Assembly (NCBI GenBank): GCA_049999725.1 | Contig: JBNGIS010034285.1 | Span: 100,734 to 164,733 of the forward strand | Length of the DNA: 64,000 bases | Direction of reading: 5' to 3' | Source: Haplomitrium mnioides | Taxonomy: Eukaryota; Marchantiophyta; Haplomitriopsida; Calobryales | Shown: positions 22,098-33,430 of the stretch, piece by piece | Numbering within the stretch: position 1 is the stretch's first letter | How the letters are laid out: every line of letters begins with the position of its first letter | Position numbers and translations under genes: made by a program | The notes under the pieces: model-generated | What the model was told of the DNA's origin: nothing | Database searches by the model: none | The model's input: the letters and a program-made list of their open reading frames with translations, nothing else

Positions 22098-23400
22098 ATC
22101 ACTTTGTACACCAAGCACCTACAGTCGAATTGTGAAAGAGAATTCCATGAAACAGAGCAACTTGTTGTGAGTCTGTTGAAAAAGAGTGGAGGAAGGCATC
22201 GATCTATGGGTGGAATTGTCGTTGCCCAGCTGGGTTTGCAAATCGATGCCCCCGTCTAGTTTGAGGGGCTGATTTAAATACAAATCCTTCAAGGGGCATC
22301 TAAAGGACGACCCCAATGCATGGCTGGATGATCTGGAAAATCCACGTTAAAATCAGGATTCTACCAGCGGTCCTGAAGGGAGAAGCTCACCCATGGTACA
22401 AGGATTTACTCGACAATGTCAAGAGGGATTGGGGAGCCTTCAAAGCTGCGTTCATTGTGGAGTTTAGAGAGGAGACAAAGGCGTTGATCAAAATGGGTCA
22501 ACTAAGGATGAAGAAGAAAGAGTGTGTAAGGAAATTCCTCCAAAGATTTAAGAAGGTGGCGCAGAAGCTGAACTCACCAGCCACAGATGGGATGCTCACG
22601 ACTTGGTTCTTGGCAGTCCTGCCCAGAGGAATTGGGACCTGGGTGAGGCAAACAAATCCGCAAATTCTGGAAGAGGCGGTCATTGCAACTCGCTCTCATG
22701 TAAAGGCGACAATCACGAGCTCTCGTAGAAAAGCAAGAGCCAAGTATGAGTCTGATGACTCTTTGGACACTTTGGACAGTGGGGAGGAGACGAATGAGAG
22801 TTCCGCATCCTCCTCGGAGAGCGAGGGGGACTCGGACAGCAGCAACTCCAAAGAGGACCAGTCATCCCGGAAGAAGAAGAAGGGAAAACAAGCCAACAAG
22901 AAAGAAGTACATCATCCCAAGGGGGCCAGCAAAGGAAAAGCTAGGAGAAGTGAGCCCGAACCCGAGATGAGCAAAAAGCAAGGGGGGAGGGATTGAATTG
23001 AGCGCCAAAATGGAGGCGATGAATATCCTCCTGGCTTGAATCAAGTCGGATGGCCAGCCACTACCCACCAGGCGACTCGAAGTGTGGTGCATGAGATGTA
23101 ACAAACGTGGCTACTCTCCTCAAGAATGCCCGAAAGAAAATAATGCGGTACACTATGTGAGAGAGGAAGCACCGAAGTATGTGAGGGAGGAAGTGGAGTA
23201 TGTGATGGAAGAGACCTCTGAAACGGTATACCCGATCAGTAGGAGGCCTCGTACCATGTTGAGTAGGCCCGCAAGGGGGAGCGGAGGGCCAGGAAATCAG
23301 TGGGTTGCCAATCCACCAACCAAGACAACAATTATGGTATGTTGGAATTGTGGTAAGCCAGGCCACATTTCCTCCCACTCTCTAGAGCCATGAAAGAGCA
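22098..23400 (+). pseudogene. A4 gag
   Basis: The region encodes a capsid-like segment (KGEAHPWYKDLLDN, WGAFKAAFIVEFREETKALIK, VRKFLQRFKKVAQKL, WFLAVLPRGIGTWVRQ; 22370-22670), a Ser/Glu-rich stretch with a Lys-rich cluster (22740-22990), then two zinc-knuckle remnants: CMRCNKRGYSPQEC (23090-23130, His replaced by Tyr) and CWNCGKPGHISSHS (23340-23382, last Cys replaced by Ser). Frameshifts and stops (for example TAG at 22257, TGA at 22994) break it. The same domain string occurs in A5 (45900-46650 and 51934-52190). Confidence 0.82.
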
Positions 23401-24754
23401 ATTACAGCCAACCGCTCGTATTATACTTCCAATGCAAGAAGGACGAGCATGTGGTGATCAATTGCCTACTCAACCGAATGCCTGATGCATCCTCCAGCCA
23501 AGGTGCAAATCCCCCTCCCCCTACAAGTGTCAATCTCATAGCCCTCGAAAAGGAAGAGGAAGCAGAATTACCCGGATGGGAGACACCCACCCTCGAAGAC
23601 TGTTACCAAGTGGTGACCCGAGCCGAGGCAAAGGCCAAGAAGAAGAGTCAAAGGAAGAGCGAGTGGAAGGCCAAGAAGGGAGCGGCCCAAGCAACCTCAT
23701 CGCAGAGTGACTCGGATTATCAGAGTGATAATCCAAAGTGGTTTTATCCCAAGCAAGAGGACCACGTGAGGAAGCAATTAGAGGCTCTCGAAGCATTGGA
23801 GGAGGAGCAAGCAACGATGGAGACCATGAAGGAGGTCCGCAAGCAGTAGGGAGAGATCAAGGAAGCAGGGGCGAAGATCACAGCCCTTGAAGGGGGAGTA
23901 AAACCCGTTCCATACAGCATTTAGGCAAATGTGAGGGATAACCCTGTTACAACCACAATGGGCCAATTGATCAAAGACAGCGCAATATAGAAGGCAGCTC
24001 CAAGAATTGTTAATGGAAACCAAGAGGAGGAGAAGGTTGCCCTGAGTGGGAGCTCAGGCGGATCTGCAACCAGATAGTGTGGTGCACATTGCCATTGGTA
24101 CCCATAGACGGAGGGGCATGAGTGAACATAATGGTGGACAAGACCACCTACAAGCTGGGATTCACGAAATTCCAACCCACGGTTATAATCATGAGGCTCG
24201 CGGATGGGTCCAAGGTGAAACCATTAGGCTCCCTCCTCCGAGTGCCTACATTCATCGGAGGTAAAGAATTTAAGTTGAATTACCTAGCCATGAGGCCAGC
24301 AAGAGCATCTTCATATCCTGTACTAATTGGGAGACCTTAGCTATATGGGGACTGAGTCATGCATAACTGGGGGAATTCAACATTGGTGTTTGGTCTCGAG
24401 AAGACAGTAGTGCAGTACGGACTTGTTCCTCACTTGGGGGAAACGCAAGCAGAAGAGGTGTATGACAATGAGTGGTCCGAAGAGGAGGAAGAATTGGAAT
24501 ACCACTACTGGGTTCAGATGGTAAGCGAGGCTATACAGGAGGATTTGTCGGAAGAAAGTGTGGTGTCTGTTAATCAAATTGAGGTAGATGAAGACACCGA
24601 AATAGAGCACCAACTGGGGGAATCCACGGAATATTGGGCAGGAGATGAGGACACTAAGGCCGGAAGAAAGGAGGGGTCCAAAGTGTCTCATCGGATACAA
24701 GGGGCGGACACCGAGAAGTCCGAAGAGTCCCCCCGGGTGGAAGGGGGGTTGTGA
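23401..24754 (+). pseudogene. A4 spacer, aspartic protease and acidic linker
   Basis: After a charged spacer (23451-23849), the protease appears as PIDGGA.VNIMVDKTTYKLGF (24100-24165, an active-site loop with DGGA), MRLADGSKVKPLGSLLRVPTFIGGKEF (24190-24270) and PVLIGRP (24317-24340). The frame is broken by TGA at 24121. A very acidic stretch follows (24470-24640, EWSEEEEELEY). The less damaged copy in A5 (52880-53247) confirms the domain. Retropepsin processes Gag-Pol. Confidence 0.75.
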
Positions 24755-25860
24755 TTGGCGACCTTGATGCAGGAAGAAGGAGCGCATTGGAGAAATGAGA
24801 TGGGGGCGGTGCAAGAGTCCCAACACAAGCAAGTGGTTGTCCAAGAAGGGCATACGTTCCATATCGACTGGGAATTGCCCAAAGAATCAAGGCATGCCAT
24901 CACCCAACGCCTAATTAACTTCAATGATGCCTTTGCTTGGAGTCACGTAGATCTGAAGGGAGTCTTGAGGGAATTTGGGGAACACCGGATTGACTTAGAG
25001 CCCACAACAGTCCCGCTAAGGCAGCGCCAATACAGTACGAACCCCTGCTTCTCCCTACTGATGAAGGAGGAGATAGACAAGCTGCTCGAGGTGGATTTCA
25101 TCTACTCGGTCCTAAACAATGAATGGGTGTCCCCGTTGGTGGTGGTACCCAAGAAAGTGGGGCAAGATGGTGAAAGGAAAATCCGAGTGTGCCTGAATTT
25201 TTGAGAGCTCAATGACGCTATGAAAAAGGATCACTGCTTGTTTCCTTTCACGGACGGGGTGTTGAATTTGGTGGCAGGGCAAGAGGTTTAGAGCTTCTTG
25301 GACGGATACTCCGAGTATAACTAGATTTGGATCCGAGAGGAGGATCAGTTGAAAACGGCATTCACCACGGTATGGGGGGTGTTTGCCATCCGAAGAATGC
25401 CCTTCGAACTATGCAATGCACCATGAACTTTTCAAAGGATGATGATGAACATCTTTCATGATTATTTGAGGAAATTCTTGGAGATCTTCATCGACGATTT
25501 CGTGGTGTATGGGAAGTTTGACGATCACGAGCAGGATGTGAGGCTCACCCTGCAACGATGTAGAAAGATGGGGCTGAGATTGCACCTAGGATTTCTTTGG
25601 AGTGAAGGAGAGGATACTCCTCAGACACAAGATTTCCAAGTAGGGCGTCAAAGTAGACTAGGAGAAGATTGCCATCTGGATGAATGTCTCATTCCCCACT
25701 AGCTTGAAGGAGGTGTAGGGCTTCTTGGGGTGTGTGGGGTACTACAAAAGATTTATCGACCAGTTTGCCTCGGTGGCTCTACCCCTCACCCAGATGACCA
25801 AGGGGGCCAACACCTTTGAAGCCACCCCCAAGAGGCTGGCGAGCTTCCTGGAATTGAAGA
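24755..25860 (+). pseudogene. A4 reverse transcriptase
   Basis: In frame order: FNDAFAWSHVDLKGV (pre-RT), HRIDLEPTTVPLRQRQ, VSPLVVVPKKVG..GERKIRVCLNF (fingers, 25120-25200), a stop, SFLDGYSEYN where the first Asp lies (25292-25320), TAFTTVWGVFAIRRMPFELCNAP.TFQRMM, and EIFIDDFVVYGKF (25480-25515), an intact F-I-D-D catalytic box. Stops at 25202, 25288, 25321 and 25424 inactivate it. The FIDDFVVYG box and absence of a chromodomain suggest the Athila/Tat side of plant Ty3/gypsy rather than chromoviruses; this is inference. Confidence 0.85.
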
Positions 25861-25865
25861 AGTGA

Positions 25866-26333
25866 TTGTGGAGTGCCCATGTTCTAGTGCCTCCCAACTG
25901 GGGGAGAGATTTTCATGCTATGATTGATGTGTCAAGCTTCTACATCGGGGCGATGCTGAGCGAGATGGATGAGAAGGGTAAGGATCATTCGATTTATTTT
26001 GCTAACAGGCTATTAGCCCTCGCGGAGAAGAATTACTCTGCTACGGATCGGAAAGCCTTAGGAATTATTTATGCCCTGAAGAAATTCAGGCATTACTTGT
26101 TGCATTTTAAGTTGATCTTCCATACCGACCACAATGCCCTCAAGTACATGATAAATAAACCGGATGTTACAAGACGGAATGCGAGGTGGGTGCTTCTCTT
26201 GCAGGAGTTCCACTTTGAAGTAAGGATCAAGCAAGGGAGGAAGCACAACAATGCCAACTTCTTCTCTCGAATTGCTGAGCCGATCAATCAAGAGGAGGTG
26301 AACGATGTGTTTCCGGATGAGGAATTGTTCTAG
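25866..26333 (+). pseudogene. A4 RNase H
   Basis: One frame of 155 residues reads FHAMIDVSSFYIGAML (Asp), ALAEKNYSATDRKALGIIYALKKFRHYLLHF (Glu site), LIFHTDHNALKYMINK (Asp) and QGRKHNNANFFSRI (D/N site). Length and motif order are normal for Ty3/gypsy RNase H. The usual Glu after 'TTDRK' is Ala (RKALGII), so a catalytic residue may be lost. Confidence 0.85.
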
Positions 26334-26439
26334 GTGAAAGCTGGGAGAGCTAGAGACCACGGTGCCATAATAGAATTCCTCCTTTCAGCTCAAATCCCAA
26401 AAGGCAGCAATAGAAAGGAAGCTGTCGTGTTCCTCTAGA

Positions 26440-27790
26440 AAATGAAGCCATATCTGCTAGTCAAGAGAGTGTTGCACAAGAGGGGGTACAATGGGATGAT
26501 CAGGCAATGCCTAGAGTGGGATCAATCCACAGTGGTAATAGGGGCTTTGCACGGAGAGGAGGTGGGGGGCCAATTTGCAGCAAATGCCACCATAAGGAAT
26601 ATTTTTGGATGCGGGGTACTAGTGGCCCACTCTACACAAAGATGTGCACTTCTAGGTGAAGAGGTTTGATGCATACCAAAATACGGAGAGGCCAACGACT
26701 AACTTCCATCATCTCTTGGTCCCGATTATTCCCCTGGCACATTTTGAGAAGTGGGAAATTGATTTCATTGGCCCAATTACACCCTCCACCCGCACAAGGA
26801 ACATGTACATTCTATTGGCTACGGATTATGCAACGAAATGGGTTGAGGCTAGAGCCACTTGGAAGGATGATGCCAAGACAATGGCTGCCTTCTTGTATGA
26901 ACAGATGTTTTGCAGATTTGGGCCCCCTGCTGGAGCTAGTGAGTGATCAAGGTACACATTTCAACAACCAGGTAATCATGGACCTGACAACAAGATACCT
27001 GGTCAAGCACAACCGCACTACAGTCTATTATCCGAAGGCTAATGGGCTCACGGAAAGGGAAAACGAGATCATAGGTACGATCCTTAGCAAAACAGTGGCT
27101 ACAAACAAGGCAGATTAGGATATAAAGCTGGTAACAACAACCCATGCCTATAATCTGGCTTACAAGACTACAACTGGCCACTACCCCTATTTCTTTGTTT
27201 TTGGTCAGCATGCTGTGGTGCCAGTGGAGTATGAAGTGCCCACTTGATGACTGTTGGAGGAGGAGAGGATGGCAAAGGACCGGAGAAGGAGGGAGAGATT
27301 ATATGAGCTGGAGAGCTTGGAGGAAGCCAGAGAGCAAGCCCAGGGAAAGTTGGAGCACCAACAACAATTGCGGAAGCAACAGCACGATAAGGGCATGAAA
27401 CCAACCAACTTCTAGGAGGGGAACCTGGTGCTGCTATATGACATCAGGTTGGTGCACTTCCCAAGGAAGTTACACACTAGATGGATGGGCCCATTTGTGT
27501 TGAAAAAATTGCATCAAAATAGGTCAGCAGAATTGGAGTCGTTGGAGGGTCATAAGTTCGCCAATCGAGTGCATTTCGATCGCCTCAAGAGGTATGTAAA
27601 CCAGGAGGAGGAAGAGAGGGAACGAGGGTTATCCAATCGGAGATTGCAGGTTGGTAGGTATGAGTGTGTGGGGGCGTTTGTGAAATTACACTTTCAGCAA
27701 TCTTGGATTAGCAAGGCAATGAACGCTGCAAAGGAGGCAACCATCGGAATTGATGAACGGGGAAGGGTGTTCGCGAGGTTGCTTCACACT
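26440..27790 (+). pseudogene. A4 integrase
   Basis: Several frames join to a Ty3/gypsy integrase: LVPIIPLAHFEKWEIDFIGPITPSTR (first Asp, 26715-26790), LLATDYATKWVEARA, VSDQGTHFNNQVIMDL (second Asp, about 26938-26985), YYPKANGLTERENEII (Glu, 27025-27070), FVFGQHAVVPVE (27196-27230) and the C-terminal MGPFVLKKLH..NRSAELESLEGHKFANRVHFDRLKRYV (27485-27600). All three catalytic acids can be seen but frameshifts and stops (for example at 27116 and 27412) separate them. No chromodomain follows. Confidence 0.83.
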
Positions 27791-27803
27791 TGAAGGGGGA
27801 GTT
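27791..27803 (+). promoter_or_regulatory. Polypurine tract of A4
   Basis: TGAAGGGGGAG immediately precedes the 3' LTR, the position at which plus-strand DNA synthesis is primed in LTR retrotransposons. The corresponding A5 tract is TAGAAAGGGAG at 43769. Confidence 0.75.
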
Positions 27804-27804
27804 A

Positions 27805-30305
27805 TGTCAGTTAGTAACATGGGGCACTAAGGAAGAAGTCATAAAATTGGAGGTGGCATTGGAACAACCTCTCTCTTTTAAGTGTTAAAGTACCTCAAAA
27901 GCAGCGGATCGACTCTAATCAAAGAGTACGAGCGGATCGCATGGATCCCAAGAGTGGAACGGGATCATTTTAAAAGGAGAGAAGGGAGCTTTGGTAGCCA
28001 GCAAGTAGGGGAACACCACTAAAATTTGACGGAAGCGAAAGAGAGCCTAAGTATCATCGGGAGGCAGTAATTGAGGCCCTAACGCAGAGGAGAAAAGTGC
28101 TCACCTGAGACAAACAGCCAAGAGGAGGAAGGAAGAGCAACCTCGGAGGTGCAGAAGCAACGGGGGCCAGAGGAGGAGGATCGAAGGTGCGAGGCAGAGA
28201 TCGAAGAGCGCTAACGGATGAGGAGGACCGCAGACAAGGAAAGGCCGTAGTGCAAGCTTTCAGATGCCATGAACTAGAAGCAAGAGTTGGGAAGAGAAAG
28301 GAGAGGCCATGGCCTTTGTGAGCAGCGACCAGGCCAAGGATTGGAGGACACTCTGATCCCTCATGCATTAACGGGCCGTATTCCAAGCCTTAACCACCTC
28401 CTTCACGGCTCTGCAAGCCTTTGTGGAAAGGAGGCAGGCGTAGGAGGCCCGCGGGTCTTTGCAAAAACGTGGCATCCTCAGGAGTGTCCAAGGGCTTCAG
28501 CGGAGAGGAGGCAGGTGTAGGAGCTCTGCGGGTCTTTGCACAAACGTGGCGCTTCAGAGGAGCCCGTTAGATCCTTCGGGTAAGAGGGAAGTCAACCACG
28601 GATGGAGGTCAGCGCAGCAGCCCACCTTCCCTATTGAAAATGGCGTCAGACGGCGCAACCTCGGATATGTGGCACTTCATAGGAGCATGTTGGATCCTTT
28701 GGGTCAGAGAGAGGTCAACCATGAACAAAGGTCAGCGCAATGGTCCACCTTCCTTGTTGAAAACGACGTCAGACGGTGGCTATGGAGGAAAAGACAACGA
28801 CAGACCTTCGATTCCACTAGATTCTTCGGAACTCTATTTCGTGGGATTCTTTGTAACTCTGTTCCGTGGGATTCTTCGGAACTCTGTTTTGAGGGATTCT
28901 TCGAACTCGAATCCGTGGGAATCTTTGTAATCTTAGTCCGTGAGATTCTTTGAACTCGACCTCGTGGACCTTGGAAATGACCGTTTACTTGGATTTTGCT
29001 GCGAATAGATAAGAAAAATGTCGCCACATCCGGGGCCCGGGCCTAATGGGAATCACAACCTTTCCAAACAAGAAGGATTCGCAGGGGCGGAATTGCTGGG
29101 GGTATACATTGACGGGCTTTGACATTGATCGGGTTGGTGTGCAAGCAAACTAGAGACGTGCAAGCAATCTCGTGACACGAAGAGGCAACGAGGTAAGGCA
29201 GAAAGGATTCCAGTAAGAATTTACGTGAGGCGAGTGTACTCCTGCTAGGGGCTAGCAGAGGTGGAGGTAGACTGGAGGGGCATAGAGAATCGTTGGGCGA
29301 GGAGCTCTAGAGGCTCAAGCAATCCAGGTGGACTCATCTATGCGGGTGGACTAGTAGCGGAGGTGGATCGATACGAGAAATTGAAAGGGATTCTGTATGT
29401 TGAGCATTCGAGAGAGGCTGCCAAGTGGAATCTTGGAGTCGTCTTTGCATCATCTATGTAGGAGCATTTACCTATAAGTACTCGAAGTGCGCTCTGGTGT
29501 AATCTTTTAAGTGGAGCTAAGAAGAGGGTAGCTGCGTTAGTGCTTGCGCACTACGAAGAAGACCTGTTCAAGGCTCAGAGGTGGAGTCAGGAGGATTGTC
29601 TTCTAGAGGTGGAATTTAAGGAAATCCTCTTCCGAGCGTGAGGAAGTAAATCCAAGGCTTCTCTCAAGGGAAGTTAAAAAACTATGTGGAAGAAGGGTGT
29701 GTGCTTGGGAGACGAATGGATGATTGAGGTGGTAACTTGAGGAAGAAAGGAGGAGTCTAATGGGGAGGTAAATCCTACTGGTCTTGCAAGGCCTATGATT
29801 TTGGTGAAGTGCAATGAGTGTGTGTGTTTGTATTTGTGTATAAGTGTATTAGTTAGATTTGAATTCTGTTATATTGTATAAAAAACAATTGGAACTAGGA
29901 TCATATAGGTACTAGTTGTTTCCACCCTAGGACAGCCTTGTGAAGGGGGAGTTAAGTCCCTTGACATAATCTGTGACTCTGGGGTCATTGCATTCTGCTC
30001 CTAAAGTGTATACAAGCTGGCTGGGTTCAGATTTGGGACCCCTGAATTATATTGAAGATTACCACATAAATACTTGAGTTTTTATGCATGTGTATTCTGG
30101 CATTGGGGGTGAATGAGGAGATTGACTGCAGACGTGAATGTTTTAGTGAGGAAAGGGTTTGTAAGGTAAAGAGGGATCCCTTAAAGCCCCAAAGTGATAA
30201 CTGGATAGGGGTCATCTCACAAAAGAACCTTATTCCCATGTTTTTGTCCTCCTCTGCCCCCCAAGTGGCACTTGTGAAGGTTTGGTCTAAAGGAGAGGAG
30301 TGACA
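27805..30305 (+). repeat. A4 3' LTR, complete, 2501 bp
   Basis: TGTCAGTTAGTAACATGGGG to GGAGAGGAGTGACA. It follows the polypurine tract, has all shared family A blocks, two about 122-bp units (28549 and 28671) and the 24-bp 'ttccgtgggattcttcgga' units (28840-28950). It abuts C1 protease/RT-linker sequence at 30306. This is the best reference LTR for the family in the window. Confidence 0.9.
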
Positions 30306-31075
30306 TGAAAACTCCTTCAAGATATCATCAATCATTGAGGTCGATATAGATTTCCCTCCCTTATGATTTAAGTCCACAATAGGCTTGATCCATACAACAA
30401 AGACGGACAACTCTTTCTCCATCAAAACATTATGCTGAACTGATTTGTGCTTCTTCACAAATGGTGTCTGACACTCCAAAAGAAATTGCTTTCCTTGTAA
30501 AGAAACTTGAGCTTGTCGTTTTGCCTAATCAACTTGAGCGGAACAATCTTCAAGCTAAGGCAAGCCCAAAATAATGTTATACTGTACGGGTGCAGTAACA
30601 AAATCTATAAATTCCTCATAATCTTTGCCATTCCTTAAAAGAAATGGTTTGTGAGAATGAAATACCTCATGTTTTTGGCCATCAGCCATAGTCACAAAAC
30701 TTCTTTTGATAGGCAAAGTCGTAGCTTTGATTTTCTTTGCAAAATGTAGTGATATGAAATTTTAGAAACCTCCACAATCTACCAACATTCTACAAGAATG
30801 CTCATCAACCATGTCGTCTAGATGAAACAAGGTACTTCTAATTCTTGTCAAGCTTTTCATTCCATTGGAACTAATTAAGCTCTCAGTAAATTGCTCCACT
30901 ATCTTTACTGAAGTCGGTCATTTTCGTGATTTTCTTCTTAAACAACTGCCGCTTAAACAAGAGCACGTGGTCGACCTTGGCAACATGGGAAATTTGCAAT
31001 CATATGACCAAGCTTTCGACAATAAAAACATTTTCCACTTTGGCGTAGACACTCTCCATTAATGAGGGTCACTCT
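30306..31075 (-). pseudogene. C1 aspartic protease and linker to RT
   Basis: Minus-strand frames give the zinc knuckle CFYCRKLGHMIANFP (about 31060-31000, last Cys lost), then a protease with RMLVDCGG, LHFAKKIKA, LPIKRSFVTMADGQKHEV, KPFLLRNGKDYEEFIDFVT and YNIILG.P (30800-30560). It ends in DDILKEFS just before reverse transcriptase should start, where the A4 LTR joins at 30305. C3 (61126-61854) is a second copy of the same stretch. RT, RNase H and most of the integrase are absent from C1. Confidence 0.8.
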
Positions 31076-31798
31076 CTACGCCACATCAATCTCCATAGGA
31101 ACAGCCTCATTTGTTGGCACACAAACATTTGGTAAAGCTTGTTGTGAACGTGGACGTGCCCTAGCCTCATTGGTCGCTAGTAACGAGTCATATCGTTCTG
31201 CCATACTCATTTCTTCTTCTAGTTGAGACGGCTCTCTCATTGTCACTTCCATTATAGTGCGAGGCTTCAATACTCGAACAAAGCGATCCAAAGCATCTCC
31301 TTCATCCATATTAGGAATTTGCATAGTGAAATTTTGAAATTGTGTGACATAGCTCATTACCATACCAAGTTGCTTCAATTATGCCAAACAATTTCTTGAC
31401 ATTTTTTTAGCATTCAAAACCCTAAATCTTAGATCTATTGCTTCTTTAAACTCTTGCCAAGAAGCAATTGGAGTGACAAATCCACGTTGAACTTGCTCAA
31501 TTTGATATCTCCACCAAGTCTTTGCCACTCCTTCCAACTGACTTGCAGCAAATAGAATTCTTCCACCATCCTCTCTAATATTGGTAGCCTCAAAATATTG
31601 CTCACAATTGAACAAGAAATTCTTAGATGCACAAGGAACCATCTTCCCATAATAAGCCTTTGGCTTGGAAAACTACACATGACTTTCTTCTTCTTGAAAA
31701 GGTGCCATATTCCCCATTTGTATTTGAGCTTCTAGCAAGTGAGAAAGATGTTCAATTTGTTGTTGCATCGCTTGCATACGCCCTTCTTGAATCTCCAT
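31076..31798 (-). pseudogene. C1 gag
   Basis: The start codon is best placed at 31798 (MEIQEGRMQAMQQQIEHLSHLLEAQ), 17 bases after the primer site. Capsid motifs FLFNCEQYFEATNI, RILFAASQLEGVAKTWWRYQIE, SWQEFKEAIDLRF and LKQLGMVMSYVTQFQNFTMQIP are typical of chromovirus gag. Stops at FSK (near 31678) and after RNCLA (31379) break an otherwise single frame. The spacing from LTR to gag is short and normal for chromoviruses. Confidence 0.88.
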
Positions 31799-31814
31799 TC
31801 CACCAAAAAGAATG

Positions 31815-31829
31815 TGGCTCTGATACCAA
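31815..31829 (-). promoter_or_regulatory. Initiator-Met tRNA primer-binding site of C1
   Basis: The minus strand reads TTGGTATCAGAGCCA immediately after the LTR end TTTCACA. TGGTATCAGAGC is the standard plant primer site complementary to the 3' end of initiator tRNA-Met. Confidence 0.95.
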
Positions 31830-32214
31830 TGTGAAAGAACTCAAAGACCGACTTCCAAATAAGTAATACTTCAAGACAACTCTAAAAGAGTTACACAACT
31901 AAAAGCCAGTAAGCAAACCAAAGCCAAGAATAGTAGCCAAAGCCAAACAACCAAAGAACTCAAGTGATTCGAGAGGAACTCTAGAATGAGGAGTGGGGCT
32001 AAGAGGTCCTCCTATTTATACAAGAGAAGAGTTTGTCATCCTTCTTTCTTCTCTTACAAGTCACTTCTCATTTCAGCCCTCAATGTGACTCTCCACCAAA
32101 AGTGACTTCAAAAGCAAGTAATCCAATCTTAACCCTAAAAGTAACTCACTACCACCTCTTTCGCTCCTCTCTATTTTCTTATGAATAACACAACCTTATG
32201 CTTGTACTATGACA
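31830..32214 (-). repeat. C1 5' LTR, 385 bp, with TATA box
   Basis: Minus strand from TGTCATAGTACAAG (32214) to TTCTTTCACA (31830), matching the plus-strand C2 LTR at 55212-55627. A TATAAATA box lies at 32020-32013 on the minus strand, a sensible U3 promoter position, followed by 'GGAGGACCTCTTAGCC' as likely R. To its right, A5 integrase sequence begins at 32215, showing that C1 inserted into A5. Confidence 0.9.
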
Positions 32215-33001
32215 TCAAAGATTTGACGAATAGATACCTGATAAAGCACAAACGGACGACGACTTACCACCCGAAGTTCAACGGGCTGACAAAGAGAGCC
32301 AATGGGATCATGGGTAGGATCCTTAGCAAGACAGTGTTCGAAAATAAGTCTGATTGGGATCTCAAGTTGCTCACATTGACGTATGCTTACAACCAGGCTC
32401 ACAAGATCACGATAGGCTACTGTTCCCATTTCCTTGTCTTTGGGCAACACTCATTACTTCCAATGGCATTTGAGGTACTAACTAGGCGCGTGCTAGCGAG
32501 AGAGAGGCTGGCAAAAGAGCTAAGCATGAGAGAAAGATTGTAGTAGTTGGAAGAAAACCGAGAGAAGGCACACAACTGAGTGAAGCACCAGCAAAAGTTA
32601 CGAAAAGTGCAACACAATAAGAGGCTAAAGCCGATGAATATTTACAAGGGAAATTTGGTGCTGTTGTAAGACATCCAATTCGTGCATTTCCCAAGGAAGT
32701 TGCACACAAGATGGATGGGACCGTTTCTTCTCACTATGCTACATCAAAATGGGTCCGCGGAGATAGAGACCTTGGAGAGTGATTAAATCGCAAATCCAAT
32801 CTATTACAATTGCCTCAAAAGGTATATAGTAGAGGAGGAAGGTGAGGGATGCCGATGACGGCTCAAGAGGAGTTCAAAGCTGTGTACAAGATAGACAACT
32901 AGGAGGGTTGTACCATATGTAAATATGCTCAGTCGCAAGGAAGCAACTAAAGACACTGGGATGAAGGGTGCTGACAGAAGAAGGTGCTTACAGGGTCGCT
33001 T
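32215..33001 (+). pseudogene. A5 integrase 3' half
   Basis: Frames read DLTNRYLIKHKRTTTYHPKFNGLTKRANGIMGRIL (Glu of the catalytic triad replaced by Lys in LTKRAN), YNQAHKITIGYCSHFLVFGQHSLLPMAFEV and FPRKLHTRWMGPFLL, the same order as A4 26960-27600. Left of 32215 the gene is cut by C1; at 33001 it is cut by element E. The final bases before the polypurine tract reappear at 43759, so E lies in its untranslated end. Confidence 0.85.
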
Positions 33002-33430
33002 TGTCATGTAGGAATACAGTGCTGATGTTGCACATCAGCACTCCTCCCCATTCCAACCAGGGTATAGGTTTTTTCATAGGCATTCTATTAGATTCTATTA
33101 GAGTGAGTGAGAGTGCATTCAATTTTAATGTTCTTATAGCAAGGTCAGGGCTGTTCTTGGAGCAAATGCTTTTGTTAAAAGAACAAAGAGCTAGCATGGT
33201 TTACTTGGGGCTGGCTCTCCCTCTTCTTTCTTAGTTTTCTTGAATCTTAGCTTGGAGAGCAGCGCTATGGCAATACAATACATAGAATTGCTCCACACAA
33301 TTAGTTTTGATTCCTTAGATGCTCCCAGCACCTCATGGCAGGTGCTGGTCTACACTAGTCTACCGTACACTACACATTATACATTACATTTTATATTTCA
33401 TATGCACTTTATACAAAGTCTTTTTATTCA
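33002..33430 (+). repeat. E 5' LTR (short form, 429 bp)
   Basis: TGTCATGTAGGAATACAGTG to TTTTTATTCA. It matches 43143-43566 with roughly 20-25 differences by eye over about 425 bp. The 3' LTR continues for a further 190 bp that this copy lacks; after 33430 unrelated leader sequence begins. A clear primer site is not seen. Confidence 0.82.

Noticed and set aside
30027-30479. 150-codon minus-strand frame that looks like one protein
   Set aside because: It crosses the A4 LTR/C1 junction at 30305. Only the part right of it (protease-RT linker) is real coding sequence.
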